Shown piece by piece: positions 25,484 through 33,490 of a DNA stretch of 64,000 bases. How positions within the stretch are numbered: position 1 is the stretch's first letter; each line of letters starts with the position of its first letter. The stretch comes from Acidicapsa ligni (lineage in GTDB: Bacteria > Acidobacteriota > Terriglobia > Terriglobales > Acidobacteriaceae), in the NCBI RefSeq assembly GCF_025685655.1, contig NZ_JAGSYG010000006.1:62001-126000 (forward strand). The letters run 5' to 3'. The position numbers and the translations under genes are program-made. The notes under the pieces are model-generated. The model was not told the origin of the DNA, did no database searches, and was given only the letters and a program-made list of their open reading frames with translations.

Positions 25484-26216
25484 GCAGCTCTGATCCCAGG
25501 TGAATAAACCGGCCGTTAGGGCCGTCCGGGCCAATTAAGGCAAGCTCTACGCTCGTCTTGGCGCCATCGACGATCTCCATAGGCGCCTGATCGGTACCCA
25601 TTTCTGTCTTGACCCAACCAGGATGTGCGGAGTTCACCTTGATCTTTGTGTCCTTGAGCTCATTGGCGAGATGGATAGTAAAGGCATTCAGCGCTGTCTT
25701 TGAAGCGTCGTAGGCGAAGACCTTGATCGACGCAATGGGGCTGTTCGGATCGGCATGCAATGTAAGCGAACCAAGGACGCTGGAGAGATTGACGATGCGG
25801 CCGCCTTCGCTCTTCTTCAACAACGGAAGAAACTCGCGGGTGACAGCGATAACCGAGAAGAGGTTGGTGCCAAAAACGGTCTGAAGCTCTTCCTCTGTCG
25901 TCTGGCTGGTCTTCGGGTTGAACATGCCGTCCTGCGCGCCGACGCCTGCATTGTTGATCAGGATATCGAGCTTGCCGAACTTGTCTGTGACGATCTTGGC
26001 AGCAGCAGTGCGGTCAGCAGCTTTGGTTACATCGAGCTGAACGGCAAAGGCGTCGATACCCTCAGCCTTGAGAGTGGTAGCTGTCTGCTCTGCGGCATCC
26101 AGAGTGCGCGCAGCAACAATGACAGTGGTTCCCTTGTGGCCTAATTGCCGTGCTGTTTCCAGACCGATGCCACGATTGGCGCCGGTGATGAGTGCGATTT
26201 TCTTGTCAATTGCCAT
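25476..26216 (-). CDS. Short-chain dehydrogenase/reductase (SDR)
   Basis: 246 residues. An NAD(P)-dependent oxidoreductase of the classical SDR fold, cytoplasmic. The nucleotide site is ALITGANRGIGLETARQLG, followed by LINNAG (residues about 88-93), the catalytic Ser in VNLSSVLGS, and YDASKTALN with the Tyr and Lys. Several features resemble carbonyl reductases of the CBR1 type. AAGGAGG lies 8 bases before the ATG, a strong site. It is probably repressed by the downstream TetR protein. Confidence 0.88.
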   Translation of the reverse strand: MAIDKKIALITGANRGIGLETARQLGHKGTTVIVAARTLDAAEQTATTLKAEGIDAFAVQLDVTKAADRTAAAKIVTDKFGKLDILINNAGVGAQDGMFNPKTSQTTEEELQTVFGTNLFSVIAVTREFLPLLKKSEGGRIVNLSSVLGSLTLHADPNSPIASIKVFAYDASKTALNAFTIHLANELKDTKIKVNSAHPGWVKTEMGTDQAPMEIVDGAKTSVELALIGPDGPNGRFIHLGSELPW

Positions 26217-26272
26217 TGGAATTGACCTCCTTGTTAGCAGATGTGGAGGCAGGAGGATGGATTCACGTTTTT

Positions 26273-26304
26273 CTACCGATTGGTAGTTTTTTAAGAATTC
26301 TTAA
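26273..26304 (-). promoter_or_regulatory. Candidate TetR operator and adjacent palindrome upstream of the SDR gene
   Basis: CTACC-GATT-GGTAG (26273-26286) is a typical TetR-type inverted repeat. TTAAGAATTCTTAA, a perfect 14-bp palindrome, follows at 26291-26304. Both lie 57-88 bases upstream of the SDR start. Confidence 0.5.
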
Positions 26305-26433
26305 TGTTGCCACGGGAATGTTGGGAACAATTTAACACCTAGGTGTGAAACCCGCTAACACCGTCTCGATTCGGAACAGCGTGTTCGTGGTATTTTCGAT
26401 TTTCGTTGCCTGGATCATGATGAAGGGGTGGAC

Positions 26434-26457
26434 GGGTTCAGACGAATCCCCAAGGAG
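26434..26457 (+). promoter_or_regulatory. Leader hairpin and Shine-Dalgarno of micro-protein copy 4
   Basis: Stem GGGTTC/GAATCC with loop AGAC, then AAGGAG 10 bases before the ATG. Compared with copy 3 one pair changed A-U to G-C and another G-C to G-U, so the stem is preserved. Confidence 0.5.
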
Positions 26458-26467
26458 AATTACCCCA

Positions 26468-26566
26468 ATGCATGATCTTCTTATCGCTCTCAGCTTCATC
26501 GGAATGGTTATCGCCCCCGCAATCGTCGCCTCCAAATCCGGCACCTCTGAATCCAACCCTGAGTAA
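26468..26566 (+). CDS. MHDLL-family single-TM micro-protein, copy 4
   Basis: 32 residues: MHDLLIALSFIGMVIAPAIV, then ASKSGTSESNPE. AAGGAG is well placed. It differs from copy 3 at only a few residues and shares about 120 bases of upstream sequence with it. The end of the gene is itself duplicated (26554-26580). It lies just upstream of the DAHP synthase gene. Unrecognised family. Confidence 0.75.
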   Translation: MHDLLIALSFIGMVIAPAIVASKSGTSESNPE

Positions 26567-26586
26567 TGCAACCCTGAGTAGGGTTG
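26554..26586 (+). terminator. Duplicated gene end and hairpin after micro-protein copy 4
   Basis: CAACCCTGAGTA occurs twice with period 15. The second copy pairs with the following bases (CAACCC / GGGTTG, loop TGAGTA) to form a 6-bp hairpin. No U-run, so a weak terminator at best. Confidence 0.45.
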
Positions 26587-26656
26587 CCGACTGTCACTGA
26601 CACAGGATTGCCCTTGCCTGCAACAGGGATTACACTCACTCTTTGAGGGTAAGACG

Positions 26657-27709
26657 ATGCTGGTAGTCATGAAAGCGCAAGCTACGCCAGAGCAGGTCAA
26701 GGCTGTTTGCGACCATATTGAGCAGTTAGGTTTCCGTGCGCACTCCCTTCCTGGAGCGCAGCGGACAGCAATTGGAATCACTGGAAATCAGGGCGAAGTC
26801 GAACGCGGCAATCTTGAAGAGCTGCCCGGAGTCGCCGAGGTTATCCGGGTTTCAAAGGCATACAAGCTGGCCAGCCGCGATGCCAAGGAAGACAATACGA
26901 TCATTCGTTTTCCCGGTACGGATGCAACGATCGGCGGCAACGATATTGCCATCGTCGCTGGACCATGCTCGATCGAAACACGCGAGCAGGCATTCACCAT
27001 CGCAGAAAAAGTCGCCGCCTCCGGCGCGCAGTTCTTCCGTGGCGGAGCATTCAAACCACGCACGTCTCCTTATGCATTTCAAGGCCTGGGCATTGAAGCT
27101 CTGCAGATCATGGCTGAGATTCGCGATGCCTTTGGTCTGAGAATCATCACCGAAGCAATCGACAACGAATCGCTGGAGCTGGTGGTAGAGTATGCGGACG
27201 TCATCCAGATTGGCGCGCGCAATATGCAGAACTATTCCCTGCTGAAGAAGGCCGGCAAAACACGCAAACCGGTGCTGATCAAGCGCGGCATGTCTGCAAC
27301 GCTCGATGAGTTTTTGATGTCTGCCGAGTACGTGATGAGCGAGGGAAATTACCAGGTCATCCTATGCGAGCGTGGTGTGCGGACTTTTGCCGATCACACA
27401 CGCAACACGCTGGACCTAAGTATCGTTCCCGCTGTGCAACGGCTGAGCCACCTGCCAATCCTGGTCGACCCAAGCCACGGCACGGGCAAGCGCAACAAGG
27501 TTATTCCGATGGCTCGCGCGGGCGTTGCTGTAGGCGCGGACGGAATCATGGTGGAAGTCCATCATGAGCCGGAAAAAGCATGGTCGGATGGCCCACAGTC
27601 CATCTATCCCGAGCAGTTTGCAAGCATGATGGACGAGTTGGAGCAGATTGCAGCAGTGCTGCATCGGCGCGTGCCGCGTGGGATTCATGTCGAGGCAGCT
27701 ACAGCTTGA
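26657..27709 (+). CDS. aroF: 3-deoxy-7-phosphoheptulonate synthase (DAHP synthase, type I beta)
   Basis: 350 residues. First step of the shikimate pathway: phosphoenolpyruvate plus erythrose-4-phosphate. An N-terminal ferredoxin-like regulatory domain ([20 protein letters not shown]) of about 70 residues precedes the TIM barrel, as in the Thermotoga enzyme, where it mediates feedback inhibition. Barrel motifs: [57 protein letters not shown] and [19 protein letters not shown] precedes the ATG. The next gene starts on its stop codon. Confidence 0.92.
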   Translation: MLVVMKAQATPEQVKAVCDHIEQLGFRAHSLPGAQRTAIGITGNQGEVERGNLEELPGVAEVIRVSKAYKLASRDAKEDNTIIRFPGTDATIGGNDIAIVAGPCSIETREQAFTIAEKVAASGAQFFRGGAFKPRTSPYAFQGLGIEALQIMAEIRDAFGLRIITEAIDNESLELVVEYADVIQIGARNMQNYSLLKKAGKTRKPVLIKRGMSATLDEFLMSAEYVMSEGNYQVILCERGVRTFADHTRNTLDLSIVPAVQRLSHLPILVDPSHGTGKRNKVIPMARAGVAVGADGIMVEVHHEPEKAWSDGPQSIYPEQFASMMDELEQIAAVLHRRVPRGIHVEAATA

Positions 27710-28911
27710 GATCTGGCCTCATTTCAAAAAAAAAGGCCGGGAAGCCTGCCAGTCTATCTGCGTTGGGCGCATTCTGTGCGCTTGCGTTCGCGGGGCTGTC
27801 CCTGGTAGGCTGCCGCCCGCATGACTTCCCGGAGTATCCTGCAAACTACCGCGAATTCGCATATGTGACCAATGGCGGCAGCAACACGGTCAGCGTCTTT
27901 GACGTGGTGCATCTACGTCTGGATCGAGAGATTCAGGTTGGCCAGAATCCGACAGGCGTGGCTGCGAATCCCAAACGCAACGAAATCTATGTCGTGAATA
28001 CCGGCAATGGGCAGAGCAACGGATCCGTGTCCGTTATCGATGCTGAAAAAAATGCGGTAGCTGCGACCATTCCTGTTCGCAAAGCTCCGTATTTTATCGA
28101 TATCGATGCAAAACGCGATCTCGCCTATGTGGCCAACTCCGGCTCGAACTCAGTGTCGGTGATCGATCTGAAAATGCATCGTGAAACGGCTGTGATCGGC
28201 GTTGGCGAAGGCCCCGGCCTGGCACGGCTATCGCCGGATGGAAAATCGCTGGTAGTGACCAACCGAACCGGCAACAGCGTAAGCGTTCTCGATACATCCA
28301 CAAACCGCCTGCGCGCCGTAATCGAGGGTTGCCCCGGCGCCACGGACGCAGTGGTTATGCACGACTCCACCAAGGCATTTGTGGCATGTTCCGGCGGGCA
28401 CCAGGTGATGGTCGTTGCGTTGGCCCGCGAGGCGGACGCGAATGGCCCGGCGCGTCCCGATGCGATGGAAGCACTGCTGGATGTTGGCCGCTCTCCTGTT
28501 CATCTAGCCCTCAAGCCCGATGGAGGCGAGGTATTCGTATCGAATTTTGACTCGGACTCGATCTCTGAAATCGTAACCGGAACCGATGATGTCGGCGGCA
28601 CCTATCTCATGGGTTCCAGGCCGGTGCGCGGATTGGTGAGCAACGATAACTCCCTGCTCTACGTGAGCAATTTCAATTCGCAGGATCTGTCGATCTATGG
28701 AATTGACGATGGCAAACGCGTGGGATCTGTTCACGTTGGCGACGGACCGGATGCCCTGGCCTTTTCCGCAGCCGGTAACCTGCTCTTCGCCGTAGATGCT
28801 CGGTCGGGCGACGTGGCCGTGGTGCGCACCAGTTCGCGGTCGTTATTTACCCTGCTGCCCACCGGACGTCGACCCAGCTCAATCGTGGTGAAGGCTTTCC
28901 GAATACGATAA
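27706..28911 (+). CDS. YVTN beta-propeller lipoprotein
   Basis: About 401 residues. The TTG at 27706 overlaps the aroF stop codon (TTGA). It leads into a lipoprotein signal peptide (ALGAFCALAFAGLSLVGC, with lipobox LVGC). The mature part is a YVTN/NHL-like propeller of about seven repeats: FAYVTNGGSNTVSVFDV, IYVVNTGNG, AYVANSGSNSVSVIDLK, LVVTNRTGNSVSVLD and so on. Probably anchored in the outer membrane facing the periplasm. Function unknown. An upstream reading-frame extension inside aroF (from 27580) was not used. The start is the least certain part. Confidence 0.75.
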   Translation: MRSGLISKKKAGKPASLSALGAFCALAFAGLSLVGCRPHDFPEYPANYREFAYVTNGGSNTVSVFDVVHLRLDREIQVGQNPTGVAANPKRNEIYVVNTGNGQSNGSVSVIDAEKNAVAATIPVRKAPYFIDIDAKRDLAYVANSGSNSVSVIDLKMHRETAVIGVGEGPGLARLSPDGKSLVVTNRTGNSVSVLDTSTNRLRAVIEGCPGATDAVVMHDSTKAFVACSGGHQVMVVALAREADANGPARPDAMEALLDVGRSPVHLALKPDGGEVFVSNFDSDSISEIVTGTDDVGGTYLMGSRPVRGLVSNDNSLLYVSNFNSQDLSIYGIDDGKRVGSVHVGDGPDALAFSAAGNLLFAVDARSGDVAVVRTSSRSLFTLLPTGRRPSSIVVKAFRIR

Positions 28912-29180
28912 AGGCATCGCCGGTCAAGGTTAAGAACCAGACAATATACGTTACCCCCGTAACTAATTAAGTATTGGTTCCTGAATGTCTCGTAAATTTT
29001 CCTTGAAAATTGGAGACTGCAAACCTCATCCCATCGACATAAAATCTGGCTTGAAACTTCCGCAAAATCATTGATTACCGAGGAGTACGCAGCTCAAGGA
29101 ACGAGCCTGCGGACGCGAGCTCGCGGATTTTTTCATCAGGGTTCCCTATTCAAAATCTGCATGTTTTCCGAGGTCTCTCC
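28912..29180. other. Intergenic region, weak terminator
   Basis: 269 bases. Contains GTTAC-CCCC-GTAAC (near 28950) and a weak hairpin CGAGC/GCTCG followed by six Ts (29102-29133), which may end the propeller transcript. No gene recognised. Confidence 0.4.
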
Positions 29181-29546
29181 ATGCTGGTAAATGCTGAAAA
29201 ACCGCGCACGAAATTTCGTACGCGGGTGCAGACAAAACAGATGATCGCTCCGTCGCGCAAGACGGATTCCGCTCCAATCGGCTTTACTTTTTTCAGCAAT
29301 CACGCTCATGTTCTGCTGCTGATTGCGCGTGAGTCCGATGTCCGTATGCGCGAACTGGCCGCTGAAGTTGGCATCACCGAGCGCGCAGTCCAGCGCATCA
29401 TCGACGATCTCACCGCAAATGGCTATGTCACCGTTACGAAGGAAGGACGCCGTAATCTGTATCAGATTCAAGGGGATTTGCCGCTCCGCCATCCCATAGA
29501 GAGGCATTGCACTATCGGCAGCCTGATCGGTCTTGTATTTCCTTAA
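29181..29546 (+). CDS. Winged-helix DNA-binding regulator (MarR/ArsR-like)
   Basis: 121 residues. A basic N-terminal 40-residue stretch is followed by a winged-helix domain: HAHVLLLIARESDVRMRELA, the helix-turn-helix AAEVGITERAVQRIIDDL and the wing ANGYVTVTKEGRRNLYQI. The end (HPIERHCTIGSLIGLV) is typical of a group of short regulators. GAGG lies before the ATG. No obvious operator or target; it is divergent from nothing and convergent with the BrkB gene. Confidence 0.75.
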   Translation: MLVNAEKPRTKFRTRVQTKQMIAPSRKTDSAPIGFTFFSNHAHVLLLIARESDVRMRELAAEVGITERAVQRIIDDLTANGYVTVTKEGRRNLYQIQGDLPLRHPIERHCTIGSLIGLVFP

Positions 29547-29582
29547 AAGGAATGCCGTAATTCCAGCCGTAGAGGAATCGTC

Positions 29583-30518
29583 CTAGGCAGCAGCCCCGGG
29601 ACGATTGCGGCTGTTGTGGCGCATGGCGCTAAACTGCGCCCCGGCAAACAGCAGCAGCCCCGAAACATAAGCCCACAGGAGCAATCCGACCGAGACATAG
29701 AACGGCCCGTATAGCGCCCGAAGATCGAGCCGCGGCAGCACCGCAACAAAGAGATACTTCGCGCCCACCCAGAGCAATCCGGTGACGATTGCAACGCGAA
29801 TGACAGGGCGTACCGGTACCTTGCGATTGGGCAACAGCCAATAGATGGAAAAGAAAAACAGGATGCTGGCAATCGCAGTAGAAATTGCCAGCCATGAATC
29901 GCTCAGAAAGTGGAAAGCAACATTGTCCACATGGCCCCAGAAGATCACAGTGAGGATCTTGCGCTCACCCTGGTTGATGAAGATGCTGCCCATGCCGAGA
30001 ATAACCATCCAGATAGCGAGGCCGAGAGCGACCAACTGGTTCATGAGGTAGTTGCGGCTGTGCGCCACTCCCCACGAGCGATTGAGCGCGACCTCCAGCG
30101 GCAGAAAGATGCCGGTGCAGGAAACAAGAATCGCGATCAGAGAAAAAGCGCGAACCCCCTTGTGATCTGCAACCAGTGCGAGGTTCTGCGCCACCCAATC
30201 CTGATTCGACGGGAAGAAATACTTCACCATATCGCCGATAACAGCAGCCATGGCCGGGGAGTGAAAGATGCTGTGCGCGATGGTGTACAGCATCACGATA
30301 AATGGAATGAACGAAAGAATTGCATTCGCCGATACGCTGAACGCGAAGGTGTGAACCTCACTGTCGAGCAGGTAGCTCAGCAGCGTCTTGCCATCTCTGC
30401 GCCACTCAAATCCATAGATCGGCAGCGGCCCTTCAGCGGCAGCGCGTTGCGGCTCAGGTCCGCGAGCAGCACCAGGCTCGGGTAAAACTTCTGTCTCGGA
30501 TGGTGAAATCGGTGGCAT
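29583..30518 (-). CDS. YihY/BrkB family membrane protein
   Basis: About 311 residues with six membrane segments. Family signs: FAFSVSANAILSFIPFIVML, PLEVALNRSWGVAHSRN, and YLFVAVLPRLDLRALYGPF followed by VSVGLLLWAYVSGLLLFAGA. The N-terminal 40 residues are proline-rich. The family has no proven function; it was once mis-called ribonuclease BN. The frame is open upstream to a GTG at 30572; neither start has a clear ribosome site. Confidence 0.85.
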   Translation of the reverse strand: MPPISPSETEVLPEPGAARGPEPQRAAAEGPLPIYGFEWRRDGKTLLSYLLDSEVHTFAFSVSANAILSFIPFIVMLYTIAHSIFHSPAMAAVIGDMVKYFFPSNQDWVAQNLALVADHKGVRAFSLIAILVSCTGIFLPLEVALNRSWGVAHSRNYLMNQLVALGLAIWMVILGMGSIFINQGERKILTVIFWGHVDNVAFHFLSDSWLAISTAIASILFFFSIYWLLPNRKVPVRPVIRVAIVTGLLWVGAKYLFVAVLPRLDLRALYGPFYVSVGLLLWAYVSGLLLFAGAQFSAMRHNSRNRPGAAA

Positions 30519-30855
30519 AGAGGGCTCGCGTAGGAATGCAGCTAAAAAGCTAATTTTAACCCGCGTGAACACTACGAATTCGCAACGATGGTTAACAGCG
30601 CACGCGGAGGCTGACTATTTTTTCTTGCATTTTCAAAGAAATGCTGCCATAACCAGAGCACGGTGAGCGTTGGGAGCGCTCATTTATCTTTCAGCCAACA
30701 CAGCCTCAACACTGTTACCAGGCAGGATTGCCAATTGGGCGTAGTTATATTCCGGACATGACTTCGAGCTGCCACTCTGTTCCGATTACGGACCTACTGG
30801 TGGCTCTTGGCATATCTGGAGCTTGCTTCATCACCAATCATCGAGGAGAGTACGA

Positions 30856-31062
30856 GTGAAGGAAACAGGTGTAGTCAAGTGGTTTAACGGGGCCAAGGGC
30901 TATGGTTTTATTCAACGTTCTACGGGAGAGGATGTCTTCGTTCATTTTTCTGCGATCATGACAGATGGTTATCGTTCGCTCAATGAGGGTGAGTCCGTCG
31001 AATTCGAGTTACAGCAAGGTCCAAAGGGACTGAACGCGGTCGAAGTTACACGAAGCGCGTAG
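30856..31062 (+). CDS. Cold-shock protein (CSD, CspA family)
   Basis: 68 residues. RNA-chaperone-type cold-shock domain: GVVKWFNGAKGYGFIQR (RNP1), EDVFVHFSAI (RNP2), SLNEGESVEFEL and GPKGLNAVEV. The GTG at 30856 has GAGGAGA about 9 bases upstream; an in-frame codon at 30823 lacks one. The long intergenic lead of 280 bases, containing a TGAGCG/CGCTCA hairpin (30664-30682), fits the structured 5' UTRs of cold-shock genes. Whether it is cold-induced is not shown. Confidence 0.9.
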   Translation: MKETGVVKWFNGAKGYGFIQRSTGEDVFVHFSAIMTDGYRSLNEGESVEFELQQGPKGLNAVEVTRSA

Positions 31063-31069
31063 CTCGCCA

Positions 31070-31119
31070 CCGCACGGCTGAGTTACTTCCCATCCTCGGG
31101 AGGTAACTCAGTCGTGCGG
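31070..31119. terminator. Large convergent terminator between csp and queG
   Basis: A 22-bp stem with two G-U pairs and a 6-base loop. It starts 7 bases after the cold-shock stop and covers the queG stop, so it would serve both strands. It resembles a bidirectional rho-independent terminator without a U-run. Confidence 0.7.
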
Positions 31120-32276
31120 CTGCCTTGGATCTGCTTCAAAGCCCACAAAGCTGCATCCTGGACTGCAACCGTCTCTGCCTGCGCAGAGTCCGACCATCGC
31201 TCCAGCCAGGGCAGAAACCGCGCCAGGCGACTGTTGCCCATGGCAACGGCGATGTTTCTGCGCAGACCCAGAAAGCCCGCTCTTCGCACCGGTGAGCCGT
31301 TGAAGAGACGTTCGAAATCGGCTTCTTCCATCTCCGCCAGCCATTCCAATGAGGGATTGATCAGCTCACGACGCGGCGCAAGTTCAGAATCAGTGCTGAT
31401 GGGCGCCTTGCGATTCCACGGGCAAACATCCTGGCAGATATCGCAGCCTAGGATCTGGCGGCCCATTCCTGCCAGAAGCTCTTCGCTGATGGCGCCGCGA
31501 TGCTCGATGGTCAGATAGGCGATGCAGCGCGAAGCATCCATCCGATACGGCTCAAACAGCGCGTCCGTAGGGCAGGCATCGATGCAGCGGGTGCAGCTTC
31601 CGCAGCGATCGGGAACCACAAGTGGCGTCGATTCTGCCGCCACCGGCAGAGCGGTGACGAGCACGGCGAGAAAATTCCACGAGCCAAGCTTCGGATGAAT
31701 CAGGCAGGTATTTTTCCCCGTCCAGCCAAGCCCGGCAGCGCGCGCAATCGAACGTTCAACCACCGGGCCGGTATCGACATAAGCGCGGCATTCGAACTCC
31801 CCATAGGCCTCGTGCATCGACGCTTCGAGGGCTCGCAGACGCTTCAACAGAACCTTGTGATAATCGCTGGGGCGCACGTTGCCGTTCGGATCCTTGCGGC
31901 TCGACCAGGCATAGCGGGCGATCCAGCCTGCCGCAGCATCGGCAGAAGCGATCGAGAGCGGTGCATCGGCATGGTAGCTGGCGAGGCAAACGACGACCGA
32001 GCGCGCCCACGGAAACGGCACCTCGACCTTGCTGCGGATGAGTTCCCCCTGCTCATTGCGGCGGGCAAGGTAATTCATCGTCGCGGATCGGCCTGTTTCT
32101 ACAAATTCCGTAAAGCGCGCAGCATCCCGTTCCGTCTGGACGTAGGGGATCGGAACAATGCCCGCTTCGGTGAATCCGGCCTGGCGGGCAAGCGCGCGCA
32201 GATCCGCCTGTGTTGGCAAACTCGATACTGCCTCTGGAGCAATCGTAGGGGTCGGGATGGAACTGGATGAGGGCAT
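31083..32276 (-). CDS. queG: Epoxyqueuosine reductase
   Basis: 397 residues. Last step of queuosine synthesis in tRNA; a cobalamin and iron-sulfur enzyme of the cytoplasm. Two [4Fe-4S] motifs: CGSCTRCIDACPTDAL and CDICQDVCPWNRKAP. The N-terminal domain carries AGFTEAGIVPIPY, and the internal RAAGLGWTGKNTCLIHPKLGSWNF is typical of QueG. The C-terminal part looks like a HEAT-type helical end (RNIAVAMGNS). No other queuosine gene is in the window. Confidence 0.93.
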   Translation of the reverse strand: MPSSSSIPTPTIAPEAVSSLPTQADLRALARQAGFTEAGIVPIPYVQTERDAARFTEFVETGRSATMNYLARRNEQGELIRSKVEVPFPWARSVVVCLASYHADAPLSIASADAAAGWIARYAWSSRKDPNGNVRPSDYHKVLLKRLRALEASMHEAYGEFECRAYVDTGPVVERSIARAAGLGWTGKNTCLIHPKLGSWNFLAVLVTALPVAAESTPLVVPDRCGSCTRCIDACPTDALFEPYRMDASRCIAYLTIEHRGAISEELLAGMGRQILGCDICQDVCPWNRKAPISTDSELAPRRELINPSLEWLAEMEEADFERLFNGSPVRRAGFLGLRRNIAVAMGNSRLARFLPWLERWSDSAQAETVAVQDAALWALKQIQGSRTTELPPEDGK

Positions 32277-32360
32277 TTTTGCGTATACCTACCACGAACG
32301 GGTGTCGCGGCGCTTGATTGTAATTACTCCGCGCTGCCATCCCGATCTGGAGGACCTTGT

Positions 32361-32723
32361 ATGAATGTACCGCCTTATTCCAATACTGTTCTTGCCACAG
32401 AGGATCTGCCCACGGTGATCGCCGTGAATTATGAGCTGGTGCGAGGCTCGGAAACACAAATTATGGACGACCTGCTGCCCCGCGTAAAAAACGAGTCGGT
32501 AGCGCTCGATCTCTCCGGCGTGGGACGCATCGACGCAGCAGGTATCGCGGCGCTGATCACGCTCTATTGCAGCTCCGTCGAGTCTGGAACGGATTTCTCG
32601 ATCGTTGCTCCGTCGTCGCATGTCCTGGAACTGTTGCGAATTGTCGGCCTGGAGTCGATCCTGATCGCACACTGCCGCCCGACAACTGCGGCTGGCTCTC
32701 GGCAGGACAGGTCCGCGGCTTAA
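32361..32723 (+). CDS. STAS-domain protein (anti-sigma-factor-antagonist-like)
   Basis: 120 residues, single STAS domain: VALDLSGVGRIDAAGIAALI, then DFSIVAPSSHVLELLRIVGL. In SpoIIAA-type proteins the DSSG motif carries a phosphorylated serine. Here the same place reads DAAG, so it cannot be phosphorylated there. It may be a constitutive partner or a structural subunit. GGAGG precedes the ATG. No anti-sigma kinase gene is adjacent. Confidence 0.8.
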   Translation: MNVPPYSNTVLATEDLPTVIAVNYELVRGSETQIMDDLLPRVKNESVALDLSGVGRIDAAGIAALITLYCSSVESGTDFSIVAPSSHVLELLRIVGLESILIAHCRPTTAAGSRQDRSAA

Positions 32724-32793
32724 ATCGCAGTTTGAGTTTGGCTTGAAAAGCTGAATTTTCTCGCCGACGGAGCATTCAAGGCATCCTATACAA

Positions 32794-33483
32794 GTGAGTA
32801 AACCTTTCCTTGAGGATTGGAGAGGATCGCGGAAAACCGCGAAGGAATGCGAGGATGCCCTGAATCGCCGTCAATTTGCCACTCTTCTAACAGCCTTTGG
32901 CCTGACCGGGGATTCCCCTGGATTCAGCCTCGACACCAAAACAAATGCCGAACCGCAATTACTGCAACTCTCCCGCAACGGATGGATGCCGAACAACGAA
33001 CATCTGCCCGTAATCCTTTACCGCGGAGCGATTGATTTAACCGGCGTTGATCCGGCTGCGAGCTTTGAAAGAGTCTTCGAGGCTAATGGATGGCCTGCGC
33101 AATGGCGCAATGGTGTCTATAACTTCCATCACTATCACTCGACTGCACATGAGGTTTTGGGCTTTGCCTCCGGACACGCGCGATTGATGCTGGGTGGCGA
33201 AAATGGCCACGAAGTTCAAGTCAGCGCCGGTGATGTCGCGATCTTACCCACAGGCACCGGACACTGCCGCCTGGAGGCCAGCGACGACTTCCTCGTGGTT
33301 GGGGCCTATCCACCGCATCAGAGCTGGGATATCTGTCGCAGCGCTCCGGACGCCGAGGCCGATGCAAGAATGCTGCATCTTCCCTTTCCAGGTTCCGACC
33401 CGGTAACAGGAAAATCAGGCGCGCTTACAAAGCAATGGCGAAGCGATGGCCAGGCAATGGGCCAAAACAATAACCCGAAGTAA
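32794..33483 (+). CDS. Cupin-domain protein (YjlB-like)
   Basis: 229 residues. The cupin is in the centre: [16 protein letters not shown] with a HxH metal site, [20 protein letters not shown] and [16 protein letters not shown]. It resembles the B. subtilis YjlB group. The N-terminal [14 protein letters not shown] has a twin arginine followed by a hydrophobic stretch, so Tat export is possible but weak. The GTG start has only a weak ribosome site. Substrate unknown. Confidence 0.75.
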   Translation: MSKPFLEDWRGSRKTAKECEDALNRRQFATLLTAFGLTGDSPGFSLDTKTNAEPQLLQLSRNGWMPNNEHLPVILYRGAIDLTGVDPAASFERVFEANGWPAQWRNGVYNFHHYHSTAHEVLGFASGHARLMLGGENGHEVQVSAGDVAILPTGTGHCRLEASDDFLVVGAYPPHQSWDICRSAPDAEADARMLHLPFPGSDPVTGKSGALTKQWRSDGQAMGQNNNPK

Positions 33484-33490
33484 TGCCCGG

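Noticed and set aside
27580..27705. Upstream extension of the propeller lipoprotein
   Set aside because: Runs inside aroF in another frame and would bury the lipoprotein signal.
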